Made by a program: the position numbers and the translations under genes. Positions 38,280 to 48,032 of a stretch of DNA of 64,000 nucleotides are shown piece after piece; position 1 is the stretch's first letter; each line of letters opens with the position of its first letter. Source of the stretch: Trinickia fusca (lineage in GTDB: Bacteria > Pseudomonadota > Gammaproteobacteria > Burkholderiales > Burkholderiaceae); the NCBI RefSeq assembly GCF_003628145.1, contig NZ_RBZV01000015.1:1-64000 (forward strand), given 5' to 3'. The notes below the pieces were generated by a model. That model saw only the letters and a program-made list of their open reading frames with translations, ran no database searches and was not told where the DNA came from.

Positions 38280-38924
38280 ATGACTCGACCCGCCGACAAA
38301 CCCGCTGCTGCCCGCCCGCGCGCCCATCTGGCCGGGCCGGCCGCGCAACAGCTGCTGCTGGATGCCGCCGGCGAGCTGTTCTATCGTGAAGGCGTACGTG
38401 CCGTCGGCGTCGACGCTGTCGTCGAGCGGGCGGGCGTGAACAAGATGAGCCTGTATCGGCAGTTTTCGTCGAAGGACGATCTCGTCGTCGCCTATCTGGA
38501 GCGGGCCAGCGACCTGTTCTTCGAGCGCTTCGAGGAGAGCCTCGCCAAGCACCCAGGCAAACCCGCGCGACAGATTGCGCAGTATTTCGAAGATCTGGCG
38601 CAGCGCGCGTCGCGCGAGGGCTATCGCGGCTGCCCGTTCGTGAACGTATCGGCGGAATTTCCCGATGCCTCGCACCCGGCGCGGCTCTGCGTCGCCCGCA
38701 ACAAGGTCGAGCTGATGGCCCGCCTCACGGCGCTCACGACGGCCGCAGGCGCGCTTGACCCCACCGCGCTGGCCAACGCGTTGGCCTTGCTGATCGAAGG
38801 CATCTACGCCGCGAGTCAGACTTACGGCCCGGGATGCGGGCCGATCCTGGTCGCGCCGCAAGTGGCTGCGGCACTGATGGCAGCTGCATGCGACGCATCC
38901 GCCACCAAGCCGCCGGCGCTTTGA
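38280..38924 (+). CDS. TetR/AcrR-family transcriptional regulator
   Basis: Protein of 214 residues. The N-terminal HTH is intact (about 22-67: AAGELFYREGVRAVGVDAV, then VERAGVNKMSLYRQFSSKDD). The ligand domain follows, with a Cys-containing segment (YRGCPFVNVSAEF) found in a subgroup of TetR proteins. It is divergent from the MFS transporter, which it most likely represses through the palindrome at 38194-38209. Confidence 0.88.
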   Translation: MTRPADKPAAARPRAHLAGPAAQQLLLDAAGELFYREGVRAVGVDAVVERAGVNKMSLYRQFSSKDDLVVAYLERASDLFFERFEESLAKHPGKPARQIAQYFEDLAQRASREGYRGCPFVNVSAEFPDASHPARLCVARNKVELMARLTALTTAAGALDPTALANALALLIEGIYAASQTYGPGCGPILVAPQVAAALMAAACDASATKPPAL

Positions 38925-39005
38925 TCTGGTACGCCAAAACGCCAAAGATGCGCGCGTACAATGCGCGCTCTGCTCAGCTTTGCTATCGAACTTGTCGAAC
39001 ACCCG

Positions 39006-39581
39006 ATGTCCGCGCCAGCCGATTCCCCCGACACCGCCCCTGACACCCAGGCCGTGATCGCCGCCACGCAGCACTGGCTCACACGCGCCGTCATCGGACT
39101 CAACCTGTGCCCGTTCGCCAAGGCGGTGCATGTCAAACAGCAGATTCGCTATGTCGTCAGCGACGCACGCGACCTCGAAGGGGTGCTAACGATTCTCGAG
39201 GCGGAGCTGAAGACGCTTGCAGAGGCTGACCCCGAACGCATCGACACGACGCTGCTGATCTTTCCGCACGCACTCGTCGACTTTCTCGAATTCAACGACA
39301 CGCTGTTCTTCGCCGAGCGTCTGCTTGGGCAGTTGCGCCTCGACGGCACGCTGCAGATCGCGAGCTTTCACCCGCAGTACCGCTTCGAAGGCACCGAGCC
39401 GGAAGACATCGAAAACTATACGAACCGAGCGCCGTACCCGATTCTGCATCTGCTGCGCGAAGCGAGCATCGAGCGCGCCGTGGCCGCCGTCCCCGACGCG
39501 GCCGATATCTACGAGCGCAATCAGGAGACGCTGCGCCGCCTCGGCCACGAAGGCTGGCGCAAGTGGATGAGTGAGGACTAG
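39006..39581 (+). CDS. DUF1415 family protein
   Basis: Protein of 191 residues matching the DUF1415 pattern. The signature is near the N-terminus: TRAVIGLNLCPFAKAV, with a conserved Cys followed by Pro-Phe-Ala-Lys. ASFHPQYRFEG, then the ENYTNRAPYPILHLLRE segment, follow. No function is established for the family. The ATG at 39006 is chosen; an open frame from 38961 lacks similarity. It is in the same direction as the TetR gene but 82 bases later. Confidence 0.85.
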   Translation: MSAPADSPDTAPDTQAVIAATQHWLTRAVIGLNLCPFAKAVHVKQQIRYVVSDARDLEGVLTILEAELKTLAEADPERIDTTLLIFPHALVDFLEFNDTLFFAERLLGQLRLDGTLQIASFHPQYRFEGTEPEDIENYTNRAPYPILHLLREASIERAVAAVPDAADIYERNQETLRRLGHEGWRKWMSED

Positions 39582-39604
39582 CGCGACGGCGCCTGCGCAG
39601 CCGC

Positions 39605-40441
39605 TCAGGCCAGCGTGAAGAACCGCTCGCGCAGGGACTCGAGGCCGAACGTGTCCAGCAATTGCGCGAGCCGCTCGGTGGGCCGGCGACGCGGCAAGTC
39701 CTTGTATTGGGCGATGATGAGCTCGTTCTTCATCGAGTGCTCCCAGCCGACGAGCTCCGTCACGCTGATCTGATACCCGTGTGCCTCGAGTTGCAGACAG
39801 CGCAGCACATTCGTGATCTGGCTGCCGAACTCGCGCGTATGCAGCGGATGGCGCCACACCTCCGTCAACGCATCGCCGAGCGACTTGCTCTTGTTCCGAC
39901 GCAACACGCCAGCCACCTCGGCCTGGCAGCACGGTACGAGCACGATGTGGCGGGCCCGCTTGTGCAGGGCGAAGCGGATCGCATCGTCGGTCGCCGTATC
40001 GCATGCATGCAGCGCCGTGACGACGTCGATGGTCTCCGGCAGTTGCGCAGACTCGATCGAATCGGCCACCGACAAGTTCAGAAACGACATCTCCGTAAAG
40101 CCGAGCCGCGCGGCGAGTTCGGCCGACTTCTCGACGAGCTCGGCACGCGTCTCGATCCCGTAGATATGCGACCCATCCCCTTTCGGCAATGCTTTGAAAA
40201 AAAGATCGTAGAGGATGAAGCCCAGATAGGACTTGCCGGCGCCGTGATCGACGAGCGAGACGCATCCCTGCGTGCGCCGCACGTCTTCGAGCAGCGGTTC
40301 GATGAACTGGAACAGGTGATAGACCTGCTTCAGCTTGCGACGGCTGTCTTGGTTCATCTTGCCGTCGCGCGTCAGGATATGTAGCGCTTTGAGCAGCTCG
40401 ATCGACTGATCTGGACGGACTTCGTAGGTTTTAGTGGACAT
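39605..40441 (-). CDS. Class I SAM-dependent methyltransferase (Methyltransf_32-like)
   Basis: Protein of 278 residues. The SAM-binding loop appears as VSLVDHGAGKSYLGF (about 63-77). A downstream segment TALHACDTATDDAIRFA leads into IVLVPCCQAEV, the Pro-Cys-Cys-Gln motif of the Methyltransf_32 family related to tRNA methyltransferase Trm13 and GSTCD. This suggests an RNA substrate, but that is inference. A GTG at 40450 would add three residues. It is convergent with the DUF1415 gene. Confidence 0.75.
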   Translation of the reverse strand: MSTKTYEVRPDQSIELLKALHILTRDGKMNQDSRRKLKQVYHLFQFIEPLLEDVRRTQGCVSLVDHGAGKSYLGFILYDLFFKALPKGDGSHIYGIETRAELVEKSAELAARLGFTEMSFLNLSVADSIESAQLPETIDVVTALHACDTATDDAIRFALHKRARHIVLVPCCQAEVAGVLRRNKSKSLGDALTEVWRHPLHTREFGSQITNVLRCLQLEAHGYQISVTELVGWEHSMKNELIIAQYKDLPRRRPTERLAQLLDTFGLESLRERFFTLA

Positions 40442-40818
40442 CGTGGACACAAAAGCGCGGCAAGTCGCCCGAAAACGTGCGACAGCCTACAGAACGAGCG
40501 GAGCAATCGCGTCAGTTTACCGAAAAGCACGCAAGCCGATACCCCGTTGCGCCGCATACCGTGTTGGAACGGTTTATGCGTTGGCCCTGTCTGCTCGGTT
40601 CTCGTCACGCCGTTCGTCACGAAGAACCTGGGCAGCCGAGCCCGCATCGGCGCACAATGGCGCGGTGCCTTGAAGCAACGCCGGTCGTTGGCAAGATGCG
40701 CGATGCCTAAGCGCACGCGAGGAACACCGCGCGCTGCGTACGTAACTCGGACGTGTGTGAACCGACCTTTCCGGTCGAGCCACACTCGAAGGACCAAGTT
40801 GACGAAAGGACGACAGCG
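40442..40818. other. Intergenic region without a recognised gene
   Basis: About 377 bases separate the divergent methyltransferase and hypothetical gene. Several frames are open but none has a ribosome site, hydrophobic core or family likeness. I see no strong promoter or palindrome. Confidence 0.4.
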
Positions 40819-41142
40819 ATGGCTACGATACCTAACGGAGACGCGGAACAGAAGTTTCAGGCCATGCTCGCCACGCTCCTGGCGACACCTACCGGCTGGT
40901 CGGAAAAGCAGCAGATCGAACTCGAGATGGCGCGCGACATTTCCGTCGAAATGCTACGCCTCGCGGAGACCATGCGCGACACCGATGCCGGCCTCGAGAC
41001 GCTGCTGACGCTGCTCAAATACGCGAAAGTGATGGACTTCATCCTGACGACGCTGGCGTCGCGCCGCGACATTCGTCCGCAGACGCTACGCGTGATCTTC
41101 AAGCTCGCGGGCTTGAAGGTCGACGAAGCGTACCCGGGCTAA
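40819..41142 (+). CDS. Conserved-looking hypothetical protein (107 residues)
   Basis: AAAGGAC lies nine to ten bases before the ATG. The protein is predicted to be all helical and has no membrane segment. It is rich in Leu and acidic residues in the middle (LEMARDISVEMLRLAETM, LETLLTLLKYAKVMDFIL). It does not match a domain I know. It is convergent with the methyltransferase gene ending at 41164. Confidence 0.65.
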   Translation: MATIPNGDAEQKFQAMLATLLATPTGWSEKQQIELEMARDISVEMLRLAETMRDTDAGLETLLTLLKYAKVMDFILTTLASRRDIRPQTLRVIFKLAGLKVDEAYPG

Positions 41143-41163
41143 GGCGCACCGCGCTCGCTTTTG

Positions 41164-42339
41164 TCAGCGTGCCGCGAGCCGCCACAGCGACGTGACTTCA
41201 GCCACCCGCGCGCGATGGAGCGGATCGTTCGGATCCGACGCCTTCGGATGCTGCGGCTTGATGTCTTCTTTACCCACTATTTGAAGACCGGCCGCCTCGA
41301 TCATCGATAGCAGCGCCTCGCGGGTACGCAGGCCCAGATGCTCAGCGAAGTCCGATACGATCAGCCACCCCTCGCCGCCGGGCGCCAGATGTGCGGCAAG
41401 CCCATCGAGAAAACCTCGCAGCATGCGGTTGTCGGGATCGTAGACAGCACGTTCGATCGGTGAGCTCGGCCGCGCCGGCAACCACGGCGGGTTGCAGACG
41501 ACGAGCGGCGCGCGCCCCGGCGGAAACAGGTCCGCCTCCATCACTTCCACGTCGGCGGCCAGACCGAGCCGTTCGATGTTCTCGCGCGCGCAGGCAAGCG
41601 CGCGCGGATCGCTGTCGGTCGCGACGATACGTTTGATGCCGCGTTTGGCCAGCAACGCCGCGAGCACACCCGTGCCCGTGCCGATGTCGAAGGCGAGGTC
41701 GACAGAAGGCGAAGGGAGCGGCACGCGTGCGACGAGATCGACATACTCGCCGCGTACCGGTGAAAACACGCCGTAATGCGGATGAATCCGCGCGCCGAGC
41801 GCAGCGATCTCCACGCCCTTCTTGCGCCACTCGTACGCCCCGACGAGCCCCTGCAATTCGCGCAGCGACACCACCGACGGCCCATCGGCGGGCCCGTAGG
41901 CCTCGCGGCACGCCTCGCGCATGTCGGGCGCGCGGCGCAGCGCGATCGAGTAATCGGCTTCGAGCGGAATCAACACCATGCCCAGCGTGCGCGCGCGTTG
42001 CGCTTGGGCCTGCCGATGCTGGTTGAAGGCGTCGAGGGGGGAGGCTGCCGGCTTGCGCGGCGCCTTGCGGTCGATGCGGCGCGCCATCGCCTGCAGCAGT
42101 TGGCGCGCGTTGTGAAAATCACCGTGCCACATCAGCGCAACGCCTTCGCAGGCTTGGCGATAGGCCGCATCGGCGGTCATCCGGTCATCGGCGACGACCA
42201 CGCGCTTGGGCGGGGCGACACCCGCTTCGGAGCGCCAGCGCGCCGTGTGCGTCGTGCCGGCGTCGGTCCAGGTGATCGTGGGAAAGGGGGAAAGGGAGTC
42301 GGCGGTCACAAAGAAAAAGCGCGGTAAGGTGCGTGGCAC
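41164..42339 (-). CDS. SAM-dependent methyltransferase with NPPW motif
   Basis: Protein of 391 residues. The C-terminal half is a PrmC/RsmC-like methyltransferase: the SAM loop DLAFDIGTGTGVLAALLAKRG (Gly-rich core only), then an acidic turn VEVMEADLFPPG, then VCNPPWLPA, the NPPY-type motif used for methylating exocyclic nitrogen of Gln or bases. The N-terminal 180 residues are family-specific. The start is uncertain: GTG at 42339 is taken because the frame upstream is the shadow of the chemoreceptor gene. Target unknown. Confidence 0.8.
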   Translation of the reverse strand: MPRTLPRFFFVTADSLSPFPTITWTDAGTTHTARWRSEAGVAPPKRVVVADDRMTADAAYRQACEGVALMWHGDFHNARQLLQAMARRIDRKAPRKPAASPLDAFNQHRQAQAQRARTLGMVLIPLEADYSIALRRAPDMREACREAYGPADGPSVVSLRELQGLVGAYEWRKKGVEIAALGARIHPHYGVFSPVRGEYVDLVARVPLPSPSVDLAFDIGTGTGVLAALLAKRGIKRIVATDSDPRALACARENIERLGLAADVEVMEADLFPPGRAPLVVCNPPWLPARPSSPIERAVYDPDNRMLRGFLDGLAAHLAPGGEGWLIVSDFAEHLGLRTREALLSMIEAAGLQIVGKEDIKPQHPKASDPNDPLHRARVAEVTSLWRLAAR

Positions 42340-42415
42340 ACGGCGAGCATACTGCGTTGCTCGCCGCGCAAAACGACACGATACCGCGCTTCGGTATACC
42401 TGCGAAAGCCGGTCG

Positions 42416-44338
42416 TCAGACCTTGAAGGCGCCGACCACCTCCGACAACGCCCCCGTCTGATCCTGCATCGAACGCGCCGAGGCCGCCACCTGCTCGACG
42501 AGCGCGGCATTCTGCTGCGTCGTCGTATCGAGCTGCGTGATGGCCTGGTTGACCTGCTCGATGCCGCGGCTTTGTTCATGGCTCGCGGCCATGATCTCGC
42601 CCAGGATCGCGGTGACGTTGTTGGTGCTCGAGATGATGTCGTTCATCGTCTCACCCGCCTGGGCGACGAGCACGCTGCCCGATTCGATACGCGAGGCCGA
42701 ATCGGCGATCAGTGCCTTGATGTCCTTGGCCGACGACGCCGCGCGCTGCGCAAGGTTGCGCACCTCGTTAGCGACGACGGCGAAGCCGCGGCCCTGCTCG
42801 CCGGCACGCGCCGCCTCAACCGCCGCATTGAGCGCAAGGATGTTGGTCTGGAACGCAATGCTGTCGATCACGCTGATGATCGCGACGACCTTTTGCGAGG
42901 ACTCGTTGATCGAGTCCATCGTCTTCACGAACTCGCCGATCACCTCGCCGCCGCGCGATGCGGCGCTCGACGCCTCGGTGGCGAGCTGGTTGGCCTGATT
43001 GGCGTTGTCGGCGTTCTGCTTGACGGTGCCGGTGATCTCTTCCATCGAGGCTGCCGTCTGCTGCAACGAGGCAGCCTGCGCCTCGGTGCGTGCCGACAGG
43101 TCCTGGTTGCCGCTCGAGATCTCGCGCGACGCGGCCGACAGCGACGACGATCCGTGCACGACCTGACGCACGACGTCCTGCAGACGCGCAACGAACGCGT
43201 TGAGGCTGTGCGCGACATCGGCGAACTCCTTGCCGCCGGTCTCGGGCAAGCGGCGCGTGAGGTCCGCCTCACCCGTCGACAGCTCGTCGATGTTCTTCTT
43301 GAGCATCGCGAGGCGCTGCATGAACGTGCGAATGCCCCAGATCATCATCGCGAGCAGCGCGATCGCCATCGGCACCTGCACCGACGCAAGCCCACCCAGG
43401 ATGCGGTTACTGTTGGCCATCAACATCGACGAAGGCACGCTCGTCGCGATGAGCCACGGGCTGCCGGGAATCGGCTTCAGGAACAGCGTCTGTTCGCCGC
43501 CCTCACCCGCGTATTGGCCACTCGCTTCACCACCGCCTTGCGCGCTCGGCAGCAGGCGCTGGATCTCGGCCGCCATCGACGAGCTCTGCGCGATGTCCGA
43601 CACGTTCTTGAGGACGATGTTGCCCTGGATCTTCGAGCTGTTGCTGACGATCTTGCCGTCCGCCTCGACGATGAGGATCTGGCCGTGGATCTTGTCTTCC
43701 ATGTCGGCCACGAGATGGTTGAAGAAGCCGAGCGTCACGTCGATCGTCGCCACGCCGTACAGCTCGTCGCCCTTATAGATCGCCATCGCGCAGTTCGTGC
43801 GCGGCTGCGGGCTCGCATCGTCCTGATAGGCCTTGGCCCACTTGCAATGCCCCTTGGGTGCGGTCTTGCCGTTTTCGTACCACGGCTGCTCCCAGTACTT
43901 GAGCGACTCGGGCGAATTCCAGTGCGTGTTGACCGCGAGCTGACCGGTCGAGGCATCGCGCGCGTAGAACGTGCTGAACTTGTCGCGGCCCGCCTCACGC
44001 TTGCCCGGCAGAGGCCAGATGCCGCCGCCGAAGACGTTTTGGTCTCCGTATTGATCGACAAGGCTCGGCAGCAGCTTGTCGATCTGATCGCTCTCGAGCA
44101 TTGCGACCGTCTGCGTGATGCTGCGCTGCTGCGCCTCCACCTGACGCAGCTGCTCGCTGATGCGGATCGAGATCTGGTCCACGTTGCTCGCGATCACCTT
44201 GCCTTCGAGCGTGGCGAGGTCAGGCGTCACGAAGAGGCGGATGATGGCGAAGGTCGCGACCAGTAGGACGACAAAGGCTAAACAAGCGCCGAGAGTGAAT
44301 CGGGTCTGGGTCGAAGCGGGAGCGGTAGGGGCATTCAT
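42416..44338 (-). CDS. Methyl-accepting chemotaxis protein
   Basis: Chemoreceptor of 640 residues. TM1 is at about 15-37, and a long periplasmic dCache-like sensor (40-320) contains [18 protein letters not shown] and [18 protein letters not shown]2 is near 330-350, then HAMP (about 352-405). The cytoplasmic signalling hairpin has the invariant tip [20 protein letters not shown]. There is no C-terminal NWETF-type CheR tether. A sigma-28-like promoter lies just upstream. Ligand unknown. Confidence 0.93.
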   Translation of the reverse strand: MNAPTAPASTQTRFTLGACLAFVVLLVATFAIIRLFVTPDLATLEGKVIASNVDQISIRISEQLRQVEAQQRSITQTVAMLESDQIDKLLPSLVDQYGDQNVFGGGIWPLPGKREAGRDKFSTFYARDASTGQLAVNTHWNSPESLKYWEQPWYENGKTAPKGHCKWAKAYQDDASPQPRTNCAMAIYKGDELYGVATIDVTLGFFNHLVADMEDKIHGQILIVEADGKIVSNSSKIQGNIVLKNVSDIAQSSSMAAEIQRLLPSAQGGGEASGQYAGEGGEQTLFLKPIPGSPWLIATSVPSSMLMANSNRILGGLASVQVPMAIALLAMMIWGIRTFMQRLAMLKKNIDELSTGEADLTRRLPETGGKEFADVAHSLNAFVARLQDVVRQVVHGSSSLSAASREISSGNQDLSARTEAQAASLQQTAASMEEITGTVKQNADNANQANQLATEASSAASRGGEVIGEFVKTMDSINESSQKVVAIISVIDSIAFQTNILALNAAVEAARAGEQGRGFAVVANEVRNLAQRAASSAKDIKALIADSASRIESGSVLVAQAGETMNDIISSTNNVTAILGEIMAASHEQSRGIEQVNQAITQLDTTTQQNAALVEQVAASARSMQDQTGALSEVVGAFKV

Positions 44339-44383
44339 TGATTTGTTTTTCCCGGGGGGACGGATTTATGGCCTGCTTCGTGT

Positions 44384-44410
44384 GTTACGGCACAAGTCTT
44401 AAGGTCTTGA
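44384..44410 (-). promoter_or_regulatory. Possible flagellar sigma-28 (FliA) promoter of the chemoreceptor
   Basis: On the minus strand TCAA (44407-44410), exactly 15 bases, then GCCGTAAC (44384-44391) resembles the FliA consensus TAAA-N15-GCCGATAA. It would start transcription about 40 bases before the chemoreceptor ATG at 44338, which fits co-regulation with motility genes. Confidence 0.4.
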
Positions 44411-44476
44411 TAAGCAAAGACCCTCTGGGCACTAGAGGAATCTCTCCAATTTCTCCAACACCTTGACACGAAAGGC

Positions 44477-46360
44477 TCATAGTGCGATTCGCTGAGGACT
44501 GCTTGGCGCTTGCCGCCGCGACAGCACGGCGCCTTGCTCGAGCAGGCGCGTTGCCGCGTCAGGGTCGAGCGGTTCGCTGTATAGATACCCCTGTGCATCC
44601 ACGCAGCCCAGTGAAAGGAGAAAGTCCTGCTGAGTGATCGTCTCGACCCCTTCGGCGATGACCGCGAGACCCAGCGTATTGGCGAGCGTGACGATGGCCG
44701 TCGCGATGGCCCCCGTGTCGCCGTGACCGATGCCGCGCACGAAGGCGCGATCGATCTTGATGCGATCGACGGGCAGCGCACTCAGCTGACCGAGGCTCGA
44801 ATAGCCGACGCCGAAATCGTCGATGGCCACGCGGACGCCGCAACGACGAAACTCGTCGAGCTGCCGCACGGCCGCTTCGGGGTTCTTCATCAGCGCGGTT
44901 TCGGTCACTTCGAGTTCGAGCAGCGTCGGGGCCATCCCCGTTTCGTGCAGCACGCGCTGGAACGTCGTCACGATGTTCGTGCGCTGCAACTGAACTGGCG
45001 AGAGGTTGATCGAGATCGGCATGGGCGCCAGGCCCTGCGCACGCCACTTGGCAGCTTGCTCGCAGGCCGCGCGCAACACCCATTCGCCGAGCGCCGAGAC
45101 GAAGCCCGAGGCTTCGGCAACCGAAACGAAATCGACGGGACTAACGTCGCCGTATTCCTCGTCGTACCAGCGCACGAGCGCCTCGAGGGCGCGCACCTGA
45201 CCGCTACGCATGTCCACTTGCGGTTGATAGTGCAGATGCAGCTTGCCGGATTCGATAGCCTTGCGCAGCCGCGCCGATAGCTTGAGCCGGGCGTCGGCGG
45301 CCACGCGCATGCTGGGCCGGTAGAACGCGTGACAGTTGCGGCCGCGATTCTTGGCGGTGTACATGGCGATGTCGGCCGCGCGCAGCAGCGTGGGCGCGTC
45401 GGTACCGTCGGTCGGAAACATACTGACGCCGATGCTCGCGCCGATGACGAGCTCATGCCCGGCCGCGTACACCGGCTGTGCAAGCGCCGTCAGCACTGCT
45501 TCGGGCAAGCTGTGCGCGTTCACGTGGCGCTCCCGCGCGACCATGACGAACTCGTCGCCGCCATAGCGGGCCACGATATCGCTCGGGCCGGCGCAATTCA
45601 TGAGGCGCTCGGCCACCTCGATCAGCAGCACATCGCCGATGTTGTGACCTAGCGCGTCGTTGATCGTCTTGAAGCCGTCGAGGTCGATGAACAGCACGGC
45701 CACGTCGCGATGCGCGTGGCGCGCCCACTCGAGCACGCCCTCGAGTTTGTCGCCGATCGTGGCGCGATTGGCCAGGCCGGTCAGGCTGTCGCGCTCGCTG
45801 AGCTCACGCAGGCGCCGCGAGCGCACGATCAGCTTGGTCGATACATCGTGTGTCGTCTTCGCGAGCACGAGCGGGTAGACGACGATCACAGGCAGCCACG
45901 TGACCACGATCGATGCATCGGCAGCCGGCGCCGGCGTCGCACCGAACACGGCCACGCCAATCGCAAGCCCGACACAACTCGCAGCGGCCCCTGCCCCGAA
46001 CAACCGCCAGCCGCCGACGGACATATTGTCGATGCCGAACATCATCAGCACGACGAGCGTCGCGACCGGCTCGAAATGTACGGCCGAGACCAGCCACCCG
46101 CCCCACGCCGCGTCGGCGATCATGTTCCACCGCTCGCACGCCAGCGGATTGGCGGCGCGCCGCGCCCGCTTGAATGCGACATGGGGCCAGACCAAACAGA
46201 CGCCGACGACCGCGGCAATGAACCACGGCGACATCTGCTCTTCACGCATCAGCAGCATGAGCGGCAGGCACCCCATGCCGAACCCGAGGAGGCGCAGCAA
46301 AAAGATGCGTCGCACGAAGCCTATACCGGGACCGATTTCGCGACTGGTTGACCTGAGCAC
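44477..46360 (-). CDS. MASE2-GGDEF-EAL cyclic-di-GMP signalling protein
   Basis: Membrane protein of 627 residues. A MASE2-like sensor (about 12-175, with the FVRRIFLLRLLGFGMG start) is followed by a GGDEF domain with intact RYGGDEF, and an EAL domain with EALVRW, NLSP, ELEVTE, DDFGVGYSSLG and KIDRAFV. Both catalytic centres look complete. The inhibitory I-site RxxD is absent: the four residues before the spacer are GPSD. So cyclase activity, if any, should not be curbed at that site. It lies beside the chemoreceptor. Confidence 0.9.
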   Translation of the reverse strand: MLRSTSREIGPGIGFVRRIFLLRLLGFGMGCLPLMLLMREEQMSPWFIAAVVGVCLVWPHVAFKRARRAANPLACERWNMIADAAWGGWLVSAVHFEPVATLVVLMMFGIDNMSVGGWRLFGAGAAASCVGLAIGVAVFGATPAPAADASIVVTWLPVIVVYPLVLAKTTHDVSTKLIVRSRRLRELSERDSLTGLANRATIGDKLEGVLEWARHAHRDVAVLFIDLDGFKTINDALGHNIGDVLLIEVAERLMNCAGPSDIVARYGGDEFVMVARERHVNAHSLPEAVLTALAQPVYAAGHELVIGASIGVSMFPTDGTDAPTLLRAADIAMYTAKNRGRNCHAFYRPSMRVAADARLKLSARLRKAIESGKLHLHYQPQVDMRSGQVRALEALVRWYDEEYGDVSPVDFVSVAEASGFVSALGEWVLRAACEQAAKWRAQGLAPMPISINLSPVQLQRTNIVTTFQRVLHETGMAPTLLELEVTETALMKNPEAAVRQLDEFRRCGVRVAIDDFGVGYSSLGQLSALPVDRIKIDRAFVRGIGHGDTGAIATAIVTLANTLGLAVIAEGVETITQQDFLLSLGCVDAQGYLYSEPLDPDAATRLLEQGAVLSRRQAPSSPQRIAL

Positions 46361-46666
46361 ACTTTCCTCACGACGTGGATCACCGTTGGCGGGACGTGTG
46401 GAGCAGCAAATTTCTCACCCGAAAACGCAAGCGGTTGTGGTCAGCCGATTTGCGAATCGATTAGGAAAGCGAATCTCTTTAGATTCCCCAGCGGCATTTT
46501 CCCGCTCACCGAGAAAACAATCGCTTTAATCGATCGACGACGAATGAATAAAAATCGACTGCCTCGAAAACGGTAGGATAGATACCAATTCGCCGCGTGC
46601 TGCCATTGGTGGCCGAGCACGTGTGCGCGAATCTCAGACCCTCCCTAAAAATCAAATAGAAAAATT
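46361..46666. other. Intergenic region, lower GC
   Basis: This 306-base gap between the divergent GGDEF-EAL gene and the secreted-protein gene is visibly more AT-rich than its surroundings. No gene, terminator or clear operator was found. It presumably holds promoters for both flanking genes. Confidence 0.4.
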
Positions 46667-47998
46667 ATGAGCGCTTTCAAAGAGATAGTAGCAACTGCGG
46701 CGCTGGGCATCGGATTAATGGCCATCCATACAGCGAGTTTCGCGGCAGGCCCCGAGTCAACCTATACGCAATTGCCGAATGACTTATCGGTGGGCTCGAG
46801 CAATGCCACGATATTGACGACGACGGTCACTCTGCCGACGGCCTCGTATGTCTATGTTCAATCGGACGGTCGGGTGTTTCCGGCCGGCGCGGCGATTGCC
46901 GCCTTGTCGATCTGGGCCGATGGTGGCGAGATCTCCAACGACAGCGTGATCGACTGGTCCAAGACGACCAACGCCCAGCAGCACTCGTACAACGTCATCG
47001 GCGCCACCTATCTGGCAGCGGGCACGCACGTGCTGCGGGTCAATGCTTCGACGCTGAACGGCGCATCGTTCGTGGTCGGCGCCGGCAGCAACCTGTCGGT
47101 CATGACTTCGCCGGCCGATACGGTGATGGTGTCGCGAGTCGCGCAGGATACGGCGCCGCTGAGCTTCGCCACGGCCGGGCTCAAGCGGGGCTCGCCGTTG
47201 CCGCACCAGCCGCTGGTGTCGCAGATGATCAATACGGGCGGCCGCGCGACCGTTGCGTTGGCGTCGGGCCGCGCCTTTCTGGGGGGTGCGCCCGGCGATC
47301 CGTTGACGGCCATTTATCTGAACGGGCAGGAGCCTGCCAACAACGTCGGAACGTGGGCCGACAACGACACTTGGAAAGGCGCCGAGAACCAGTCGCCGTT
47401 TTTCAATCACGCGTTCTATGCGCAGCCCGGCAATCAGGCGACCGTGAGCTGGGACGCATCAGCCCTGCCCTACTGCGAGGACGACAGCTGCTCGGGCCTG
47501 GTCAACATAGTGAATTACAAAGTGGGTGCTGGTTCGACACTCGTGACGCTCTCGGGCATGACCGTCGCAGGCTCGGCGCCGACCGCATACACCGCGTACA
47601 ACCGCACGAACTACATCGACATCGGCAGCAGCTCCGGCGTGCCGCCGACAGGCACCAACGTCGTTCTGGCTCAGGCTGACATCGTCATTCCGCAAGGGCA
47701 CAACGGCGTGGTGCTGTTCACGGGCAAGTCGCGCGTGCAAGGCGATGGCGCCGATGCGGGCGGCACGGTCAGCATGTGGCTCGCGATCGACGGCGTGCAG
47801 CGCGGGTCGACGGGCATCCAGCAGCTCAGGCTTCCCGACTGCGTGAGCACGAGAACCATCGGCACGAGCTATCTATCGGCTGCCCCCGGCGAACGGCTCG
47901 CACCGGGCACGCATCATGTCACGCTGTATGGGCGCGCGGATGGCAGTTTCAAGCATATGTCGATGACGCGTGATCTGCCGCTGCTTTGGTTCGATTGA
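46667..47998 (+). CDS. Secreted protein with duplicated beta-rich module, function unknown
   Basis: Protein of 443 residues with a signal peptide (about 1-26, ending HTASFAA). The mature part is rich in Thr, Ser, Val and Gly and predicted to be beta sandwich. Two related modules are visible: residues about 45-135, containing YLAAGTHVLRVNAS, and about 325-435, containing RLAPGTHHVTLYGRADG. Each has an IWADGG- or MWLAIDG-type strand before that hairpin. A Cys pair lies in LPYCEDDSCSG. There is no membrane anchor. I do not recognise a family; adhesion or carbohydrate binding is possible. Confidence 0.7.
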   Translation: MSAFKEIVATAALGIGLMAIHTASFAAGPESTYTQLPNDLSVGSSNATILTTTVTLPTASYVYVQSDGRVFPAGAAIAALSIWADGGEISNDSVIDWSKTTNAQQHSYNVIGATYLAAGTHVLRVNASTLNGASFVVGAGSNLSVMTSPADTVMVSRVAQDTAPLSFATAGLKRGSPLPHQPLVSQMINTGGRATVALASGRAFLGGAPGDPLTAIYLNGQEPANNVGTWADNDTWKGAENQSPFFNHAFYAQPGNQATVSWDASALPYCEDDSCSGLVNIVNYKVGAGSTLVTLSGMTVAGSAPTAYTAYNRTNYIDIGSSSGVPPTGTNVVLAQADIVIPQGHNGVVLFTGKSRVQGDGADAGGTVSMWLAIDGVQRGSTGIQQLRLPDCVSTRTIGTSYLSAAPGERLAPGTHHVTLYGRADGSFKHMSMTRDLPLLWFD

Positions 47999-48032
47999 GA
48001 TAGCCAGACCCAACCGGGAAGCCGAAGAACTG

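Noticed and set aside
42206-44266. Long plus-strand frame (686 codons) over the chemoreceptor gene
   Set aside because: Shadow of the chemoreceptor, whose conserved signalling tip is unmistakable on the minus strand.
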